64,000 nt of DNA from CAVURS01 sp963834425 (GCA_963834425.1 CAWIBR010000008.1:186001-250000), one strand, 5' to 3'; shown: positions 52,037 through 61,440, numbered from the stretch's first letter. Translations and numbers: made by a program. Notes: generated by a model from the letters alone, not told the origin.

Positions 52037-53386
52037 TCACGAATCGCCGTCGAGCATCTGCTGCCAGAGGCGGGTGAAGCCCGGGAGCGTCTTGCCGGTC
52101 GTCTCGACGTCCTCGATCAGCACACCCGGAACGGCCAGCCCGATGACCGCCGCCGCCATCGCCATGCGGTGATCGGCGTACGTCGCGAATCGCCCGCCCT
52201 GCAACGGTTTCGGGCGGATCCGGAGGCCATCCTCGGTCTCGGTCACATCGCCGCCGAGGCCGTTGATCTGGGTCGCCAGGCCGGCCAGCCGGTCGCTCTC
52301 GTGTCCGCGCAGGTGGGCCACGCCGCGGATCCAGCTGGGGGAGTCGGCCAACGCCGCGACCGCCGCGACGACCGGGGTGAGCTCGCCCGCGTCGTGCAGG
52401 TCGACGTCCAGGCCGGAGATCTCGCCGGATCCCTCGACGGTCAAGCCGTGAGGCCCGAACGACACGTCGGCGCCCATGGCGTCCAGGATGTCCCGCGTCG
52501 CGTCGCCGGCCTGAGTGGTGCGTTGCGGCCAGCCGGGCACCGTGACCCGGCCGCCCGTGACGAGCGCCGCGGCCAGGAACGGCGCGGCGTTGGACAGGTC
52601 GGGCTCGACCTCGACGTCGAGGGGGTGGATCTGCCCCGAGTGGACCTGCCAGGTGTTCGGCTCGCTGTCGTCGACCAGGACGCCGCAGTCGCGCAGCACC
52701 TCGACGGTCATGGCGATGTGCGGCTCACTCGGCACGGGCTTGCCGTCGTGGTGCACGGTCACGCCGTCGGTGTAGCGGGCACCGGCCAGGAGCAACCCGG
52801 AGACGAACTGGCTGGACATCGAGGCGTCCAGCGTCACCTTCCCGCCGCGCAGGCCGCCGGTCCCGTGGACCACGAACGGCAAGGCACCGCTGCCGTCGTC
52901 GACGATCAGGGCGCCGAGGTCGCGCAGGGCGTCCAGCACCGGGCCCATCGGCCGGGCCCGGGCTTGCTCGTCGCCGTCGAAGCTGACCTCGCCGTCGGCC
53001 AGGACCGCGACCGGGGGCAGGAAGCGCATCACCGTGCCGGCCAGTCCGGTGTCGACCTTGGCCGGTCCGTGCAGCCGGGCCGGGGTGATCACCCAGTCCG
53101 CGCCTGAGATGTCGGCACCGGCCAGGTCGGCCACCGAGGCCTCGGCGCCGTCCTCGGCCTGGCTGGAGTGATCGGTGATCTGGACCCCGAGCGCCGAGAG
53201 GGCGGCCGCCATCAGGACGGTGTCGCGGGAGCGCAGCGGCCGACGCAGCCGCGAGGGTCCGGCGGCCAGGGCGGCCAGCACGAGATACCGGTTGGTCAGC
53301 GACTTGCTGCCGGGCAGGGACACCGTCGCGTCGACCGGTCCGGGCGCGTGCGGGGCGGGCCAGTCGGGGGTGCTCACGGGGTTCAT
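52037..53386 (-). CDS. aroA: EPSP synthase (3-phosphoshikimate 1-carboxyvinyltransferase)
   Basis: A 449-residue shikimate pathway enzyme that joins phosphoenolpyruvate to shikimate 3-phosphate. The N-terminal LPGSKSLTNRYLVLAALAAG carries the substrate-binding Lys and SKSLTNR motif. LAGTVMRFLPPVAVLADG, LDASMSSQFVSGLLLAGARY and the late YADHRMAMAAAVIGLAVPG are further landmarks. Length is normal. It heads a two-gene unit with rsgA, the usual actinobacterial arrangement. Confidence 0.95.
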   Translation of the reverse strand: MNPVSTPDWPAPHAPGPVDATVSLPGSKSLTNRYLVLAALAAGPSRLRRPLRSRDTVLMAAALSALGVQITDHSSQAEDGAEASVADLAGADISGADWVITPARLHGPAKVDTGLAGTVMRFLPPVAVLADGEVSFDGDEQARARPMGPVLDALRDLGALIVDDGSGALPFVVHGTGGLRGGKVTLDASMSSQFVSGLLLAGARYTDGVTVHHDGKPVPSEPHIAMTVEVLRDCGVLVDDSEPNTWQVHSGQIHPLDVEVEPDLSNAAPFLAAALVTGGRVTVPGWPQRTTQAGDATRDILDAMGADVSFGPHGLTVEGSGEISGLDVDLHDAGELTPVVAAVAALADSPSWIRGVAHLRGHESDRLAGLATQINGLGGDVTETEDGLRIRPKPLQGGRFATYADHRMAMAAAVIGLAVPGVLIEDVETTGKTLPGFTRLWQQMLDGDS

Positions 53387-53453
53387 TGTCCCTGGTCGGC
53401 GACCCCTGCCGCCAAATCCCTGCTGGCGGGCGTCATCGGCTGCCTCGGATCAC

Positions 53454-56400
53454 TCACAGCGCCGAGGTGCCGCGCGGGCTGCCCATCCCGGTCGGCCCGT
53501 CGTACCCCTTGAGGGCGGTGCACAGGTAGTCGCCGCCACAGAAGCCGTTGCTGCCGCCGACCACATCGTGCAGGCCGGAGGGGTGGGAGTAGATCCGGCT
53601 CGCGTCGTTCAACGTCGAGCCGTTGCCCGCCAGGCCGATCATCCCGGCCACGAGCGGCGCGAGCCGCGCTCGTGCCGCCGATCACGCCCCAGCCGTTGTC
53701 GGCCCCCAGACCGTAGGTGTCGTAGACCGCCAACCCGGTGTCCGGGTCGGCGTCCGCCGAGACGTCACTGGTGGTCCGCATCGAGCAGTGGGTGTCGTGC
53801 TGCCAGGACGGCTTGGCGATCCAGGCCGAGCACCCGCTGCTGGCACCGGCCCAGGCGGACTCGGTCCACTGTTGCCCGCGTGCTTCAGGGTCGTGCCGCC
53901 CACCGCGATGGTGGTCGACAACACGGCCGGGAACTGCGCGGCGGTGAAACCGAAGTCGCCGGTCGAGGCCACGATCGCGGTGCCCGGGTGACGGTAGTAG
54001 CGGTTGCCCATGGTCTTGACCCCGGTGAACTCGTCGGTGCCGTAGCTGTTGGACACGACGTCGGCGCCCAGCTTGACGGCTTCGTTGACCGCCTTGCCCA
54101 TGTCGGTCAGGGAGCTGGAGTTGGCCTGCACCAACAGGATGTCGGCACTTCGGGCAGGCGTGGAAACAGCCTGGACGTCGAGCGAGGTCTCGACGCCCCA
54201 GCCCGGGTCGCCGGCCGGCAGTTTGGTCCCGCCCTTCTGGTTGACCACCCGCAGGCACTGTTGGCCCGGGTGCACGCCGGCAGCCCCCACGTCGCGCGAG
54301 CGACCGCGAGGTCGGACTCGACCCTCGGGTCGCCGAAGGCATCCACGATCGCCGATCGTCTGGCCGGCGCCGCGGGAGGCGTCCAACTGGTACGCCGCGG
54401 CGATGTCGGCCGGTCCGTAACCCTCGGTCGGCCGGGGTGGGGTGGCGCCGGCGCGTTGCGCCGCTGCTCCCGCCCGGTCACGCGCCGCGCCGGCCCGCCA
54501 GAGGGCAAAGCAGCGCACGTGCCCGGCCGGCGCCGCCGGGCAGGCTGCCTGAGCGGTCCCGGCGGCTGGAGCTGCCGGGCCAGAACCGGACTCGGTCGAG
54601 ACGGCCGTCGTGGCCGGGCCGCCGCAGCTGCCGTGTCGACGACGGCGGCTGCCGGCACGATGGGCGCGGCGAAGGCGCTGCTGATGGTCTGGTCGAACGT
54701 GCTGCCGCCGGCGTCGGCGGCCGTCACCTGCAGGTCGACGGTGCGTCCGCTCCAGCCGGCCGGGATGGCCAGCGATCCCCGGAACTGGTTGCCGCCGACC
54801 GGTCGCAGGGCGGCCGAGCTCCAGATCGTCGGTGCCGGCTCGGCGAAACTGCAGCGTCGCCGATGTCGCCGTGCCGGTGCCGCGCCGGGTGCCCGGGCCA
54901 CCTGGACCGCGACCGGCAGCGAACTGGCCGTGGCGGTGTCGAGCAGCGACAGCCCGAGCGGAGACCCGGGCCTGCAGGATCGGCAGCACCGTGCAGGGGC
55001 CCGTGCCGTCGGCTGCGGCGTCGCAGAAGCCGCCGTGCTGGCAGCGCCGGGCCCTGGCCGGTGGTCGAGGTGAAGCCGAACTCGGTGTGCGAGGACGGCG
55101 AGATCCGGGTCTTGACCAGCGATCGGTCGATGTCGATGACCGCGTGGTAGGTCGCGGTGCCGGCCGGCACGGCGACGGTCGCACCGAAGGCGTCGTCAGC
55201 GTCGGCGATCGTGCGGCCGTTGCGGGTCAGGCGTGAAGTGATCCACCGGCTGCCCGTTCGGGTTGCCGAACAGCTCGCCGATGTGATCCGGCATCGAGTC
55301 CGTCCAGGGCGCCGGCCGCGACGGTGATGGCCGTGGCCGACTGGCAGCCGTAGCAGAAGTCGAAGGTGGTGGCCGGGGTCGGCGTGGGGATGCCCGCGCC
55401 GAGCGGTGGTTCGAACCAGCGGTGCACGACCGAGGTCCCGGCGGAGTAGACGTAGGGCCCGCCGTCCATGAAACCCGGGTCGTCGTCCGAGGCGGCGTTC
55501 TGCGCTGCGTTCTCGAGCCAGCTGACGCCGGTGCTCCCGCCGACGTAGCCCGTGCCGGGCGCGCCCAAGCGGGACCTCGTTCAGGAAGATCGTCGTCCCG
55601 GTCGAGCTGATCGCGCCGCGGCCGAACAGCCCGGTCCGGCCGGGTTGGTCGGCGAAGTAGTCATTGGTGACCGTGGCCAGGTCGGCCGCCGTGGCGCGGT
55701 CGGCCAGCGTGCGTCCCGACGAGGCGTGGTTGAAGGCGGTGTCGTAGGTGTACGCGGTCGCGCCGTGGCCACCGGACGCGGTCAGGGCGACCTGGATCAG
55801 CTGGCTGCCGATGGTGACCGGCGGCGTCGGGTTGATCTTGACGACGTCGGTGCCGCCGAAGCCCCGCGCCCAGACTGCCACCGTCGGGCGCGGCCCGGCT
55901 GTAGGTCAGGGACAGCACACTCGAGGTGAGCGGCTTCGGCACGGTCACTCGCGCGACCACGGTCGATCGGCGCATGTCGTAGGTCAAGGTCTGGCCATCA
56001 CCGGCGACCAGGTAGGTCGGGATGGTCGCGGCGGCGTCGGTCGTCCGGCCGTTCTTGGCGATGGTGAAGTCGTCGAAGACCGCGGCGTAATGACCGGTCG
56101 GCACACTGACCCGGGCCTGCCCGTTGACGAGCTGGACGAACCCGCCGTACTTCGCGGAGTTGTCGACGTTCATCAGGATGCCGAAGCCGAACGCCTCGGC
56201 GTGACCTTGCGCGTCGATGCCGGTGACGCGCAGCGTGTGCATCGGGAAGTCCGGCGTGACGACGGCCGGTGCCGCGGCCGCGGCGATCCGGCCGATTCCG
56301 GCGAACAGGCCGCCCGAGGTCGGCCGACCCGGACTGCTCGTCGGCCAGCCATTGGGTGACCAGCGCGGCCCCGAAGGCGGTGGCCGACGTCTCGGTCAGG

Positions 56401-56905
56401 TAGCCGCTCGCGACGCCGGCGCGGTCGGCGGTGACCGTCACGCCGGGAAGCACCGGCAGCCGGCCGGTGTGCGAGATCGCGACGTCCAGCCGGCCGCTGG
56501 CCTGCTCGGCGGCGGTCAGGGCGGTCACGTCGAACAGTGACGGGTCCAGCGTCGTCCCCAGGTAGCGCTGGGCGACGGCCGGGATGACGTAGGTCTGTCG
56601 CGCCGAGCCGGTACTGGTGGATGACCGACCCCGGGCCCGTGGCGCGGGCCCGCTGCACGGCGTACGCCGCGGGGGCCGGGGCCGACGGCTGGAGGGCGAA
56701 GACCCGGTCGCCGGTGACCAGCGTCGTGGCCCTGGTCACTCCGGTCGAGGCCGACAGGGGCGCTGACGCCTCCGGCCGACGTGGCCAGTGCGGGGGCAGC
56801 GGTCCCGGCCGCGACGGTCGCTGCCACGGCCGCCACGGCGGTCACCGTGGCGACCAACCGGGCAACCAACCTGACCCGGGCCCGACCCGATGTGCGAAGA
56901 CTCAT
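53454..56905 (-). pseudogene. Very large secreted peptidase with C-terminal S53 domain, frame broken at least ten times
   Basis: About 3.45 kb reads as one protein of roughly 1,150 residues scattered over all three frames. A signal peptide (RLVARLVATVTAVAAVAATV, ending near ALATSA) starts at ATG 56905. The first 650 residues resemble accessory regions of actinobacterial subtilases: TRATTLVTGDRVFALQP, LDPSLFDVTALTAAEQ, TLRVTGIDAQGHAEAFGFGI and WLENAAQNAASDDDPGF. The last 400 hold a sedolisin-like domain: EGYGPADIAAAYQLDASRG, AIVDAFGDP, WGVETSLDVQAVS with the Glu/Asp pair, VSNSYGTDEF and VIGGTSAARA. It ends LCTALKGYDGPTGMGSPRGT. Catalytic motifs survive. The breaks look like single-base insertions, but so many could also mean real decay. 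Confidence 0.75.
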
Positions 56906-57026
56906 GCCCCTGCCCCTCAGCAGGAGGGGCCGGCCGCCCCTCGTGCCTCTGAGCCAAGTACCTACCGGGTATTGCCGTCAAGAAGGGCAGTTGTGAAGGT
57001 TCGGTCGAAATCCTCTCCGTGGCCGG

Positions 57027-57591
57027 TCAGTCGGTGAAGGGCACCGCGTCCACGGCCGCCTTCCGGGCCGAGCGCGCGGCCAGCCGGGCCTCGGCCTTGG
57101 CCGCGCGAGTCGCCAGCTTGGTCTCCCGCCTGGCCGTGCGCGCCGTGCGAGCAGCGTCCTTGGCCGCGCGCCGGGTCCGCCACGGCATGCCCGGCTTGCC
57201 GCCGGTGTCGACGACGGCGAGCAGCGTGCCGCCCAGGAGGCTCACGTTCTTGAGCAGGTGGGTCCGCTGGTTGCGCTTCTGAGCCGGGTCGGCTTCTTCC
57301 CAGAACCGGTGTCCGGCAACGGTTGTCGGGCACGAGGGTGCCCGCCAGGACCAGCGCGGCCAGGCGGGGCAGGCGGCCGGTGGCGAGCATCGCGCCGGCG
57401 CCGACCATCACGGCACCATTGGCCCGGATCAGCAGCTCCGGATCGTCCGGCAGGCCCAGTGGGCCCGACAGCTTGTGGATCAGCGGCTCGGCCTTGGCCA
57501 ACTTGCTCGAGGGGTGGCGCAGCTGGTCCAGGCCACCGTCGATAAAGATCGCGGCGAGCATCGGACGGGCCAAGCGGCGTACGACGGTCAT
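57027..57591 (-). CDS. DoxX-family membrane protein, frame broken near 57310
   Basis: It opens VVRRLARPMLAAIFIDGGLD, followed by AEPLIHKLSGPLGLPDDPEL, LIRANGAVMVGAGAMLATGR and LPRLAALVLAGTLVP, the helices of a DoxX-type protein. One base later in frame come TVAGHRFWEE, QRTHLLKNVSLLGGTLLAVV and DTGGKPGMPWRTRRAAKDA. A highly basic, Ala/Arg-rich tail (ARTARTARRETKLATRAAKA) ends at AVDAVPFTD. The total length fits a single insertion, giving 187 residues. DoxX proteins sit in the membrane and some work in thiol or oxidant defence; the role here is unknown. Confidence 0.75.
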
Positions 57592-57711
57592 GCGGACCTC
57601 CCAGTCGCGGTCACTCCGTGGTGCTACCCGGCATCCTCTCGCCGTCCGCCCAGGCGCGCGCCCCGGGGTGGCCCAGCCGGGCGATACGCCACCGGATTTC
57701 GACCCTTCAGC

Positions 57712-57749
57712 GATGCAACTTTGCGTCGCGGGTGGCGCAGAGTTGCATC
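57712..57749. repeat. Palindrome between divergent genes
   Basis: GATGCAACT (57712-57720) pairs perfectly with AGTTGCATC (57741-57749), and the inner TTGCG/CGCAG partly extends the stem. It stands 44 bases upstream of the SRAP gene and 120 bases upstream of the DoxX gene. It may be an operator or a folded leader. The rest of 57592-57793 shows nothing else. Confidence 0.5.
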
Positions 57750-57793
57750 GATAGGCCGCCTACCAACGTCAGGACGCCGGGCACACTGGTGCC

Positions 57794-58628
57794 ATGTGTG
57801 GCCGGTACGCCGCGAGCGCTCACCCCGATGACCTGGTCGAGGAGTTCGAGGTGACGTCGAACGAGCTGCCGCCGACGAACGACGCGCTGCAGATCGTCGA
57901 GGAGGACAGCGGGAAGATCGTCTTCCCGCGGTTCAACCTGGCCCCGACCGACCGGGCGCCGGTCGTCCTGTCGCGGCGGCCCCGCGGCGAGCCCGATGCC
58001 CCTGCGGTGCGCCAGCTGCGCCTGCTGCGCTGGGGCCTGGTGCCGTCGTGGTCCAAGAACCCGGCCGGTGGGGCGCGGATGATCAACGCCCGGGCCGAGA
58101 CGTTGCTGGAGACCGCGGCGTACAAGCGGACGGCGCTGGTCCGGCGCTGCCTGGTGCCGGCCGACGGCTGGTACGAGTGGCAGGCCAGCCCGAGCGCCGT
58201 CGACGCCAAGGGCAAGCCGCGCAAGCAGCCGTTCTTCGTCCACCGCCAGGACGAGCACACGCTGGCCTTCGCCGGTCTCTACGAGTTCTGGCGGGACAAG
58301 GCGCTCGCCGACGACGATCCGGCCGCCTGGCTGGTGACCTACACGATCATCACGACCGCGGCGGAGCCCGGACTGGACCGGATCCACGACCGCCAGCCGG
58401 TCGTGCTCGACCGCGACGTCTGGGCGACCTGGCTCGACCCCGAGGTCACCGACGGTGCGGCGGTCCTCGGGATGCTGGAGTCGCCCGGCGCCGGGCGGTT
58501 CGCGGCCTATCCGGTGACCACGCGGGTCAACTCGGTGCGCAACGACGGCCCGGAGCTGCTGGCGCCCGCCGCCGCCGGCCGACCTGGTCGGCGTCGTGGA
58601 CCCGATGACCGGAGAGGTGCTCGGCTGA
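57794..58628 (+). CDS. SRAP-family abasic-site shielding protein (YedK/HMCES), frame broken near 58572
   Basis: SRAP proteins crosslink to abasic sites in single-stranded DNA through the amino-terminal Cys. The sequence starts MCGRYAASAHPDDLVEEF, so Cys2 is in place. RWGLVPSWSKNPAGGARMIN, ARAETLLETAAYKRTALVRR, CLVPADGWYEWQ and RIHDRQPVVLD supply the Asn, Glu and His active-site residues. Near the end one extra base after LLAP moves the expected ADLVGVVDPMTGEVLG out of frame; with it removed the protein is 277 residues. Its neighbours aroA/rsgA and sigR match the mycobacterial order. Confidence 0.9.
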
Positions 58629-58629
58629 C

Positions 58630-59363
58630 ATGGCGGCCTCGTTTCCCGCGCTGCGCGCCGGGTCGGTCCGCGAGATCGAGACGCCGCTCGGCCCCGCGCG
58701 CGTCCACGTCTACGCACCGCCGTCCGGCGTGCGCTCCGGCGTGGGCACGCTGCTGCTGGGCCACGGGGCCGGGGGTGGCATCCAGGCGCCGGACCTGCGC
58801 GCGGCCGCCCGCGCCGCGGTCGACGCGGGTTGGGTCGTGGGGCTGGTCGAACAACCGTGGCGGGTGGCCGGTCGCAAGGTCGCACCCTTGCCGCCCCGAC
58901 TCGACGAGGGCTGGACGGCGATCGTGGCCGCGCTGACGGCCGGGCGGGGGCGGCTGCCGGCGCCGTACGTCTTCGGGGGTCGTAGCGCCGGGGCCCGGGT
59001 CGCCTGCCGGCTGGCGGCTCCGTTGGGTGCGAAAGCCGTTGTGGCGCTGGCCTTTCCGCTGCATCCGCCCGGTCGGCCGGAGAAATCCCGGTTGGCCGAG
59101 CTGATGGGTGCGGTCACGGCCGGCGTGCCCGTGCTCGTCGTCCAGGGCGAACGGGACGCATTCGGTACGCCGGACGAGCTGGCGGCCGCTCTGCCGCGCG
59201 GCGCGCGCTCGAACCGGAAGCCGGCGCGCGCTCGAAGGAAGCCGGGCTCCGCGGCGTACGGCTGGTCGGTGTGGCCGGTGACCACGGTCTCAAGCCGGGC
59301 GCCGAACCAGGTGCGGAGGCTGTCCGCGCCTTCCTTTCGGAGTTGTCAGCACCAGGACAGTGA
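58630..59363 (+). CDS. Alpha/beta hydrolase (dienelactone-hydrolase-like), frame broken by a 23-base duplication
   Basis: A small cytoplasmic hydrolase: GTLLLGHGAGGGIQAPDLRA is the oxyanion strand, VFGGRSAGARVACRLA carries the nucleophile Ser in GRSAG, and VLVVQGERDAFGTPDEL the acid region. The frame is then lost at 59200-59243, where GGCGCGCGCTCGAA..GGAAGCC occurs twice in tandem. Deleting the first 23-base copy restores RGVRLVGVAGDHGLKPGAEP, with the catalytic His, and a stop at 59361. This family resembles KANL3/Tex30 hydrolases with unknown substrates. It starts one base after the SRAP stop. Confidence 0.82.
59200..59243. repeat. Tandem microduplication in the hydrolase gene
   Basis: A 23-base copy (59200-59222) is followed directly by a 21-base copy (59223-59243) differing only by two extra bases (CC). 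Removal of the first copy restores the reading frame, unlike the single-base breaks elsewhere. Confidence 0.75.
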
Positions 59364-59385
59364 ATACACCGCCCAGGTGCTGACA
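59341..59385. repeat. Inverted repeat, copy 2 of a two-copy element
   Basis: TGTCAGCACC (59344-59353) pairs perfectly with GGTGCTGACA (59376-59385) around 22 bases. Its left side (59341-59357) is identical to the reverse complement of 2823-2839 over 17 bases. It overlaps the hydrolase stop and lies before the convergent ferritin stop, as a bidirectional terminator would. Confidence 0.65.
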
Positions 59386-59395
59386 GCTCGAGTGG

Positions 59396-59941
59396 CTAGA
59401 GGGTGCCGCCGGCGGCCTCGGGAGCCCCGGGGTCGAGGCCCGCGTCACCGACCGACTCCCGGGCGAGGTGCTCCTCGATCCGGAACCAGTCGTCGCCGGC
59501 ACGCTCCGCGATAGCCACGAGGGTGGCCATGCTGGCGACCTCCTCGACCTGCTCCTTGAGGAACCAGAGCATGAACTGCTCGCCGAGCACATCGTTCTCG
59601 TCCCGCGCCGCGCGGAACAGCGCCTCGACCTGCTCGGTGACCTGACGCTCCTGGGCCAACGCCATCTGCAGCCCGTCGATCGGGGCCGTGAAGTCGTTGC
59701 GTACGGCGTCGATGCCCGGGATCGGCGCCGGCAGGTCCCGGTCGAGCAGGTAGCGCACCATCATCATCGCGTGGTTGCGCTCCTCGATGGCCTGCCGATA
59801 GAAGTGCGCCGCCAGCCGGGGCAGGTCCTGGTCGTCGTACCAGGCCGCCACCGCGACGTACTGCTGGTGCGCGGTGAACTCGTTGCGGATCTGGGCGACC
59901 AGCAGGTCGGCGAAGGGGCTGCTGTCGCTGATGGGAGGCAT
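59396..59941 (-). CDS. Ferritin
   Basis: A 181-residue iron-storage protein of the bacterial ferritin type. Ferroxidase-site ligands appear in LLVAQIRNEFTAHQQYVAVA (first Glu), YRQAIEERNHAMMMVRYLLD (the Glu-Glu-x-x-His motif) and EQFMLWFLKEQVEEVASMAT (Gln/Glu cluster). The protein assembles as a cytoplasmic 24-mer that oxidises and stores iron. The acidic Gly/Ala-rich tail is unremarkable. No iron-responsive site is recognisable upstream. It separates the SRAP/hydrolase pair from sigR. Confidence 0.92.
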   Translation of the reverse strand: MPPISDSSPFADLLVAQIRNEFTAHQQYVAVAAWYDDQDLPRLAAHFYRQAIEERNHAMMMVRYLLDRDLPAPIPGIDAVRNDFTAPIDGLQMALAQERQVTEQVEALFRAARDENDVLGEQFMLWFLKEQVEEVASMATLVAIAERAGDDWFRIEEHLARESVGDAGLDPGAPEAAGGTL

Positions 59942-60022
59942 CCGCCGAGGTTACTGGCTGGCTCGGCCCGCTCGCCGGTCGGCTGCCCGGCTGGCCCGTC
60001 TGGTCGGATGTCCGCCGCCAGC

Positions 60023-60050
60023 GGAATGTGCGGGCCTGCTCCTTGCGTTG
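60023..60050 (+). promoter_or_regulatory. SigR-type autoregulatory promoter
   Basis: GGAAT (60023-60027), 18 bases, then CGTT (60046-60049) matches the consensus of thiol-stress sigma factors of the SigR/SigH group (GGAAT-N18-GTT). It stands about 130 bases upstream of the sigR ATG and would let SigR activate its own operon. Confidence 0.72.
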
Positions 60051-60177
60051 AGCAACTGGACGTCGTCAACGATGGAGTGGAGTGCCTGTGCTGCTTGCCA
60101 ATCACACGCGCGGAGCCGAGGGGTCGGCGCTGACCGACCTCGGGGGCGCCGCTGGCGGCTCGCTAAGGTTGCGAACG

Positions 60178-60858
60178 ATGAGCGAGACGACCGAGGGCAG
60201 CCAGGGGACCGTTCGGGCCCCTGAGGGTGAGACCGACGCGCAGCGCACTGCGCGGTTCGAGGCCGACGCCCTGCAGTACCTCGACCAGCTCTACTCGGCG
60301 GCCCTGCGGATGACCCGCAACCCCAGCGACGCCGAGGACCTGGTGCAGGAGACCTTCGCCAAGGCGTTCGCGGCCTTCCACCAGTACCGGCCCGGCACCA
60401 ATCTGAAGGCCTGGCTCTACCGGATCCTGACCAACACCTACATCAACTCCTACCGCAAGAAGCAGCGCGAGCCGCTGCAGTCGGATGCGCAGGAGATCGA
60501 GGACTACCAGCTGCACCGCGCCGAGTCGCACACGTCCAGCGGGCTGCGCTCGGCCGAGACCGTTGCGCTGGACCACCTGCCGGACAGCGACGTCAAGGAC
60601 GCCCTGCAGTCGATCCCCGAGGAGTTCCGGATCGCGGTCTACCTGGCCGACGTCGAGGGCTTTGCCTACAAGGAGATCGCCGAGATCATGGGTACGCCGA
60701 TCGGCACCGTGATGTCACGGCTGCACCGCGGTCGGCGCCAGCTGCGCACGTTGCTCGAGGACTACGCCCGGGATCGCGGTGTCGTGGCCACGAGCGGCGC
60801 GCCTGGCTCGTCTTCTGTGTCTGATCAGCCGGGAGAGACCAAGGAGGACGGGTCGTGA
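60178..60858 (+). CDS. sigR: SigR/SigH-type ECF sigma factor
   Basis: A 226-residue group 4 sigma factor for the thiol-oxidative stress response. Region 2 reads YLDQLYSAALRMTRNPSDAE then DLVQETFAKAFAAFHQYRPG and NLKAWLYRILTNTYINSYRK; region 4 reads QSIPEEFRIAVYLADVEGFA and YKEIAEIMGTPIGTVMSRLH. ATG 60178 starts the conserved protein. The frame is open upstream to GTG 60082, which would add 32 residues, reminiscent of the unstable long isoform of Streptomyces SigR. The rsrA gene overlaps its stop. A SigR-type promoter lies upstream. Confidence 0.93.
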   Translation: MSETTEGSQGTVRAPEGETDAQRTARFEADALQYLDQLYSAALRMTRNPSDAEDLVQETFAKAFAAFHQYRPGTNLKAWLYRILTNTYINSYRKKQREPLQSDAQEIEDYQLHRAESHTSSGLRSAETVALDHLPDSDVKDALQSIPEEFRIAVYLADVEGFAYKEIAEIMGTPIGTVMSRLHRGRRQLRTLLEDYARDRGVVATSGAPGSSSVSDQPGETKEDGS

Positions 60859-61124
60859 GCTGTGGCAAGCATCACGAGACCGACTGCGGCGAGGTGTTGC
60901 AGCGGGCCTACGAGTACATCGACGGCGAGATGGGCGACCTGGACTGCGCCAAGATCAAGGTCCATCTCGAGGAGTGCGGTCCCTGCCTGGACGAGTACGA
61001 GCAGAACGAGCTGCTCAAGGCCCTGGTCCGGCGCTCGTGTGGCTGCGACGCCGCACCCGCGCAGCTCCGGACCCGCATCCTGGCCAGCCTGACCACGATC
61101 ACGATCCAGTACGAAGAGGGCTAG
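60855..61124 (+). CDS. rsrA: RsrA, zinc-containing redox-sensing anti-sigma factor
   Basis: An 89-residue ZAS-type anti-sigma factor that holds SigR when reduced and releases it after disulfide formation. It opens SCGKHHETDCGEVLQRAYEY and carries the zinc motif KVHLEECGPCLDEY (His-x3-Cys-x2-Cys) plus SCGCD near residue 62, all as in Streptomyces RsrA. GTG 60855 overlaps the sigR stop, and AAGGAGG sits at 60841-60847. The pair is therefore translationally coupled, as expected for a stoichiometric partner. Confidence 0.94.
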   Translation: MSCGKHHETDCGEVLQRAYEYIDGEMGDLDCAKIKVHLEECGPCLDEYEQNELLKALVRRSCGCDAAPAQLRTRILASLTTITIQYEEG

Positions 61125-61162
61125 CCCGCTCGTCGTACCTGCTCGTCGAGCGCTGCTTTACC

Positions 61163-61215
61163 CGCCGAAAGCCGATTCTCCGGTCCGAAACGGACCAGAA
61201 AATCGGCTTTCGGCG
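61163..61215. terminator. Long perfect hairpin between rsrA and the bL37 gene
   Basis: CGCCGAAAGCCGATT (61163-61177) and AATCGGCTTTCGGCG (61201-61215) form 15 perfect pairs, and inside them GGTCCG/CGGACC forms a second stem. It separates the convergent rsrA and bL37 genes and should terminate both. Confidence 0.8.
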
Positions 61216-61255
61216 CGTACGGCGGGGGTTGGGCCGCCGCCGGGTGCTGAAGGGC

Positions 61256-61330
61256 TCAGGCGTTGGGCTTCTTGCCGTGGTTGGCGGCATTGCCCTTGCG
61301 GCTACGGCGCTTGCGGGCGCGCTTGCTCAT
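61256..61330 (-). CDS. Ribosomal protein bL37 (24 residues)
   Basis: A 24-residue, strongly basic protein: it begins MSKRARKRRSRKGNAANHG and ends KKPNA. This matches the small actinobacterial 50S protein bL37 (AURKAIP1/COX24-like) found near sigH/rshA-type loci. ATG 61330 is preceded by GGAGTCACC. It is too short for most gene finders and converges with rsrA across the hairpin. The sequence match and neighbourhood make it convincing despite its size. Confidence 0.9.
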   Translation of the reverse strand: MSKRARKRRSRKGNAANHGKKPNA

Positions 61331-61440
61331 GGTGACTCCGTCTGTCGATCGTGGGCTTGCCCTCGATGATCCCATAGCCTGAGCCGTCAGCTCGACGAGC
61401 CCGTTGAGCAGCGGCGATGCCGATCCACGGAGGCACCCCA

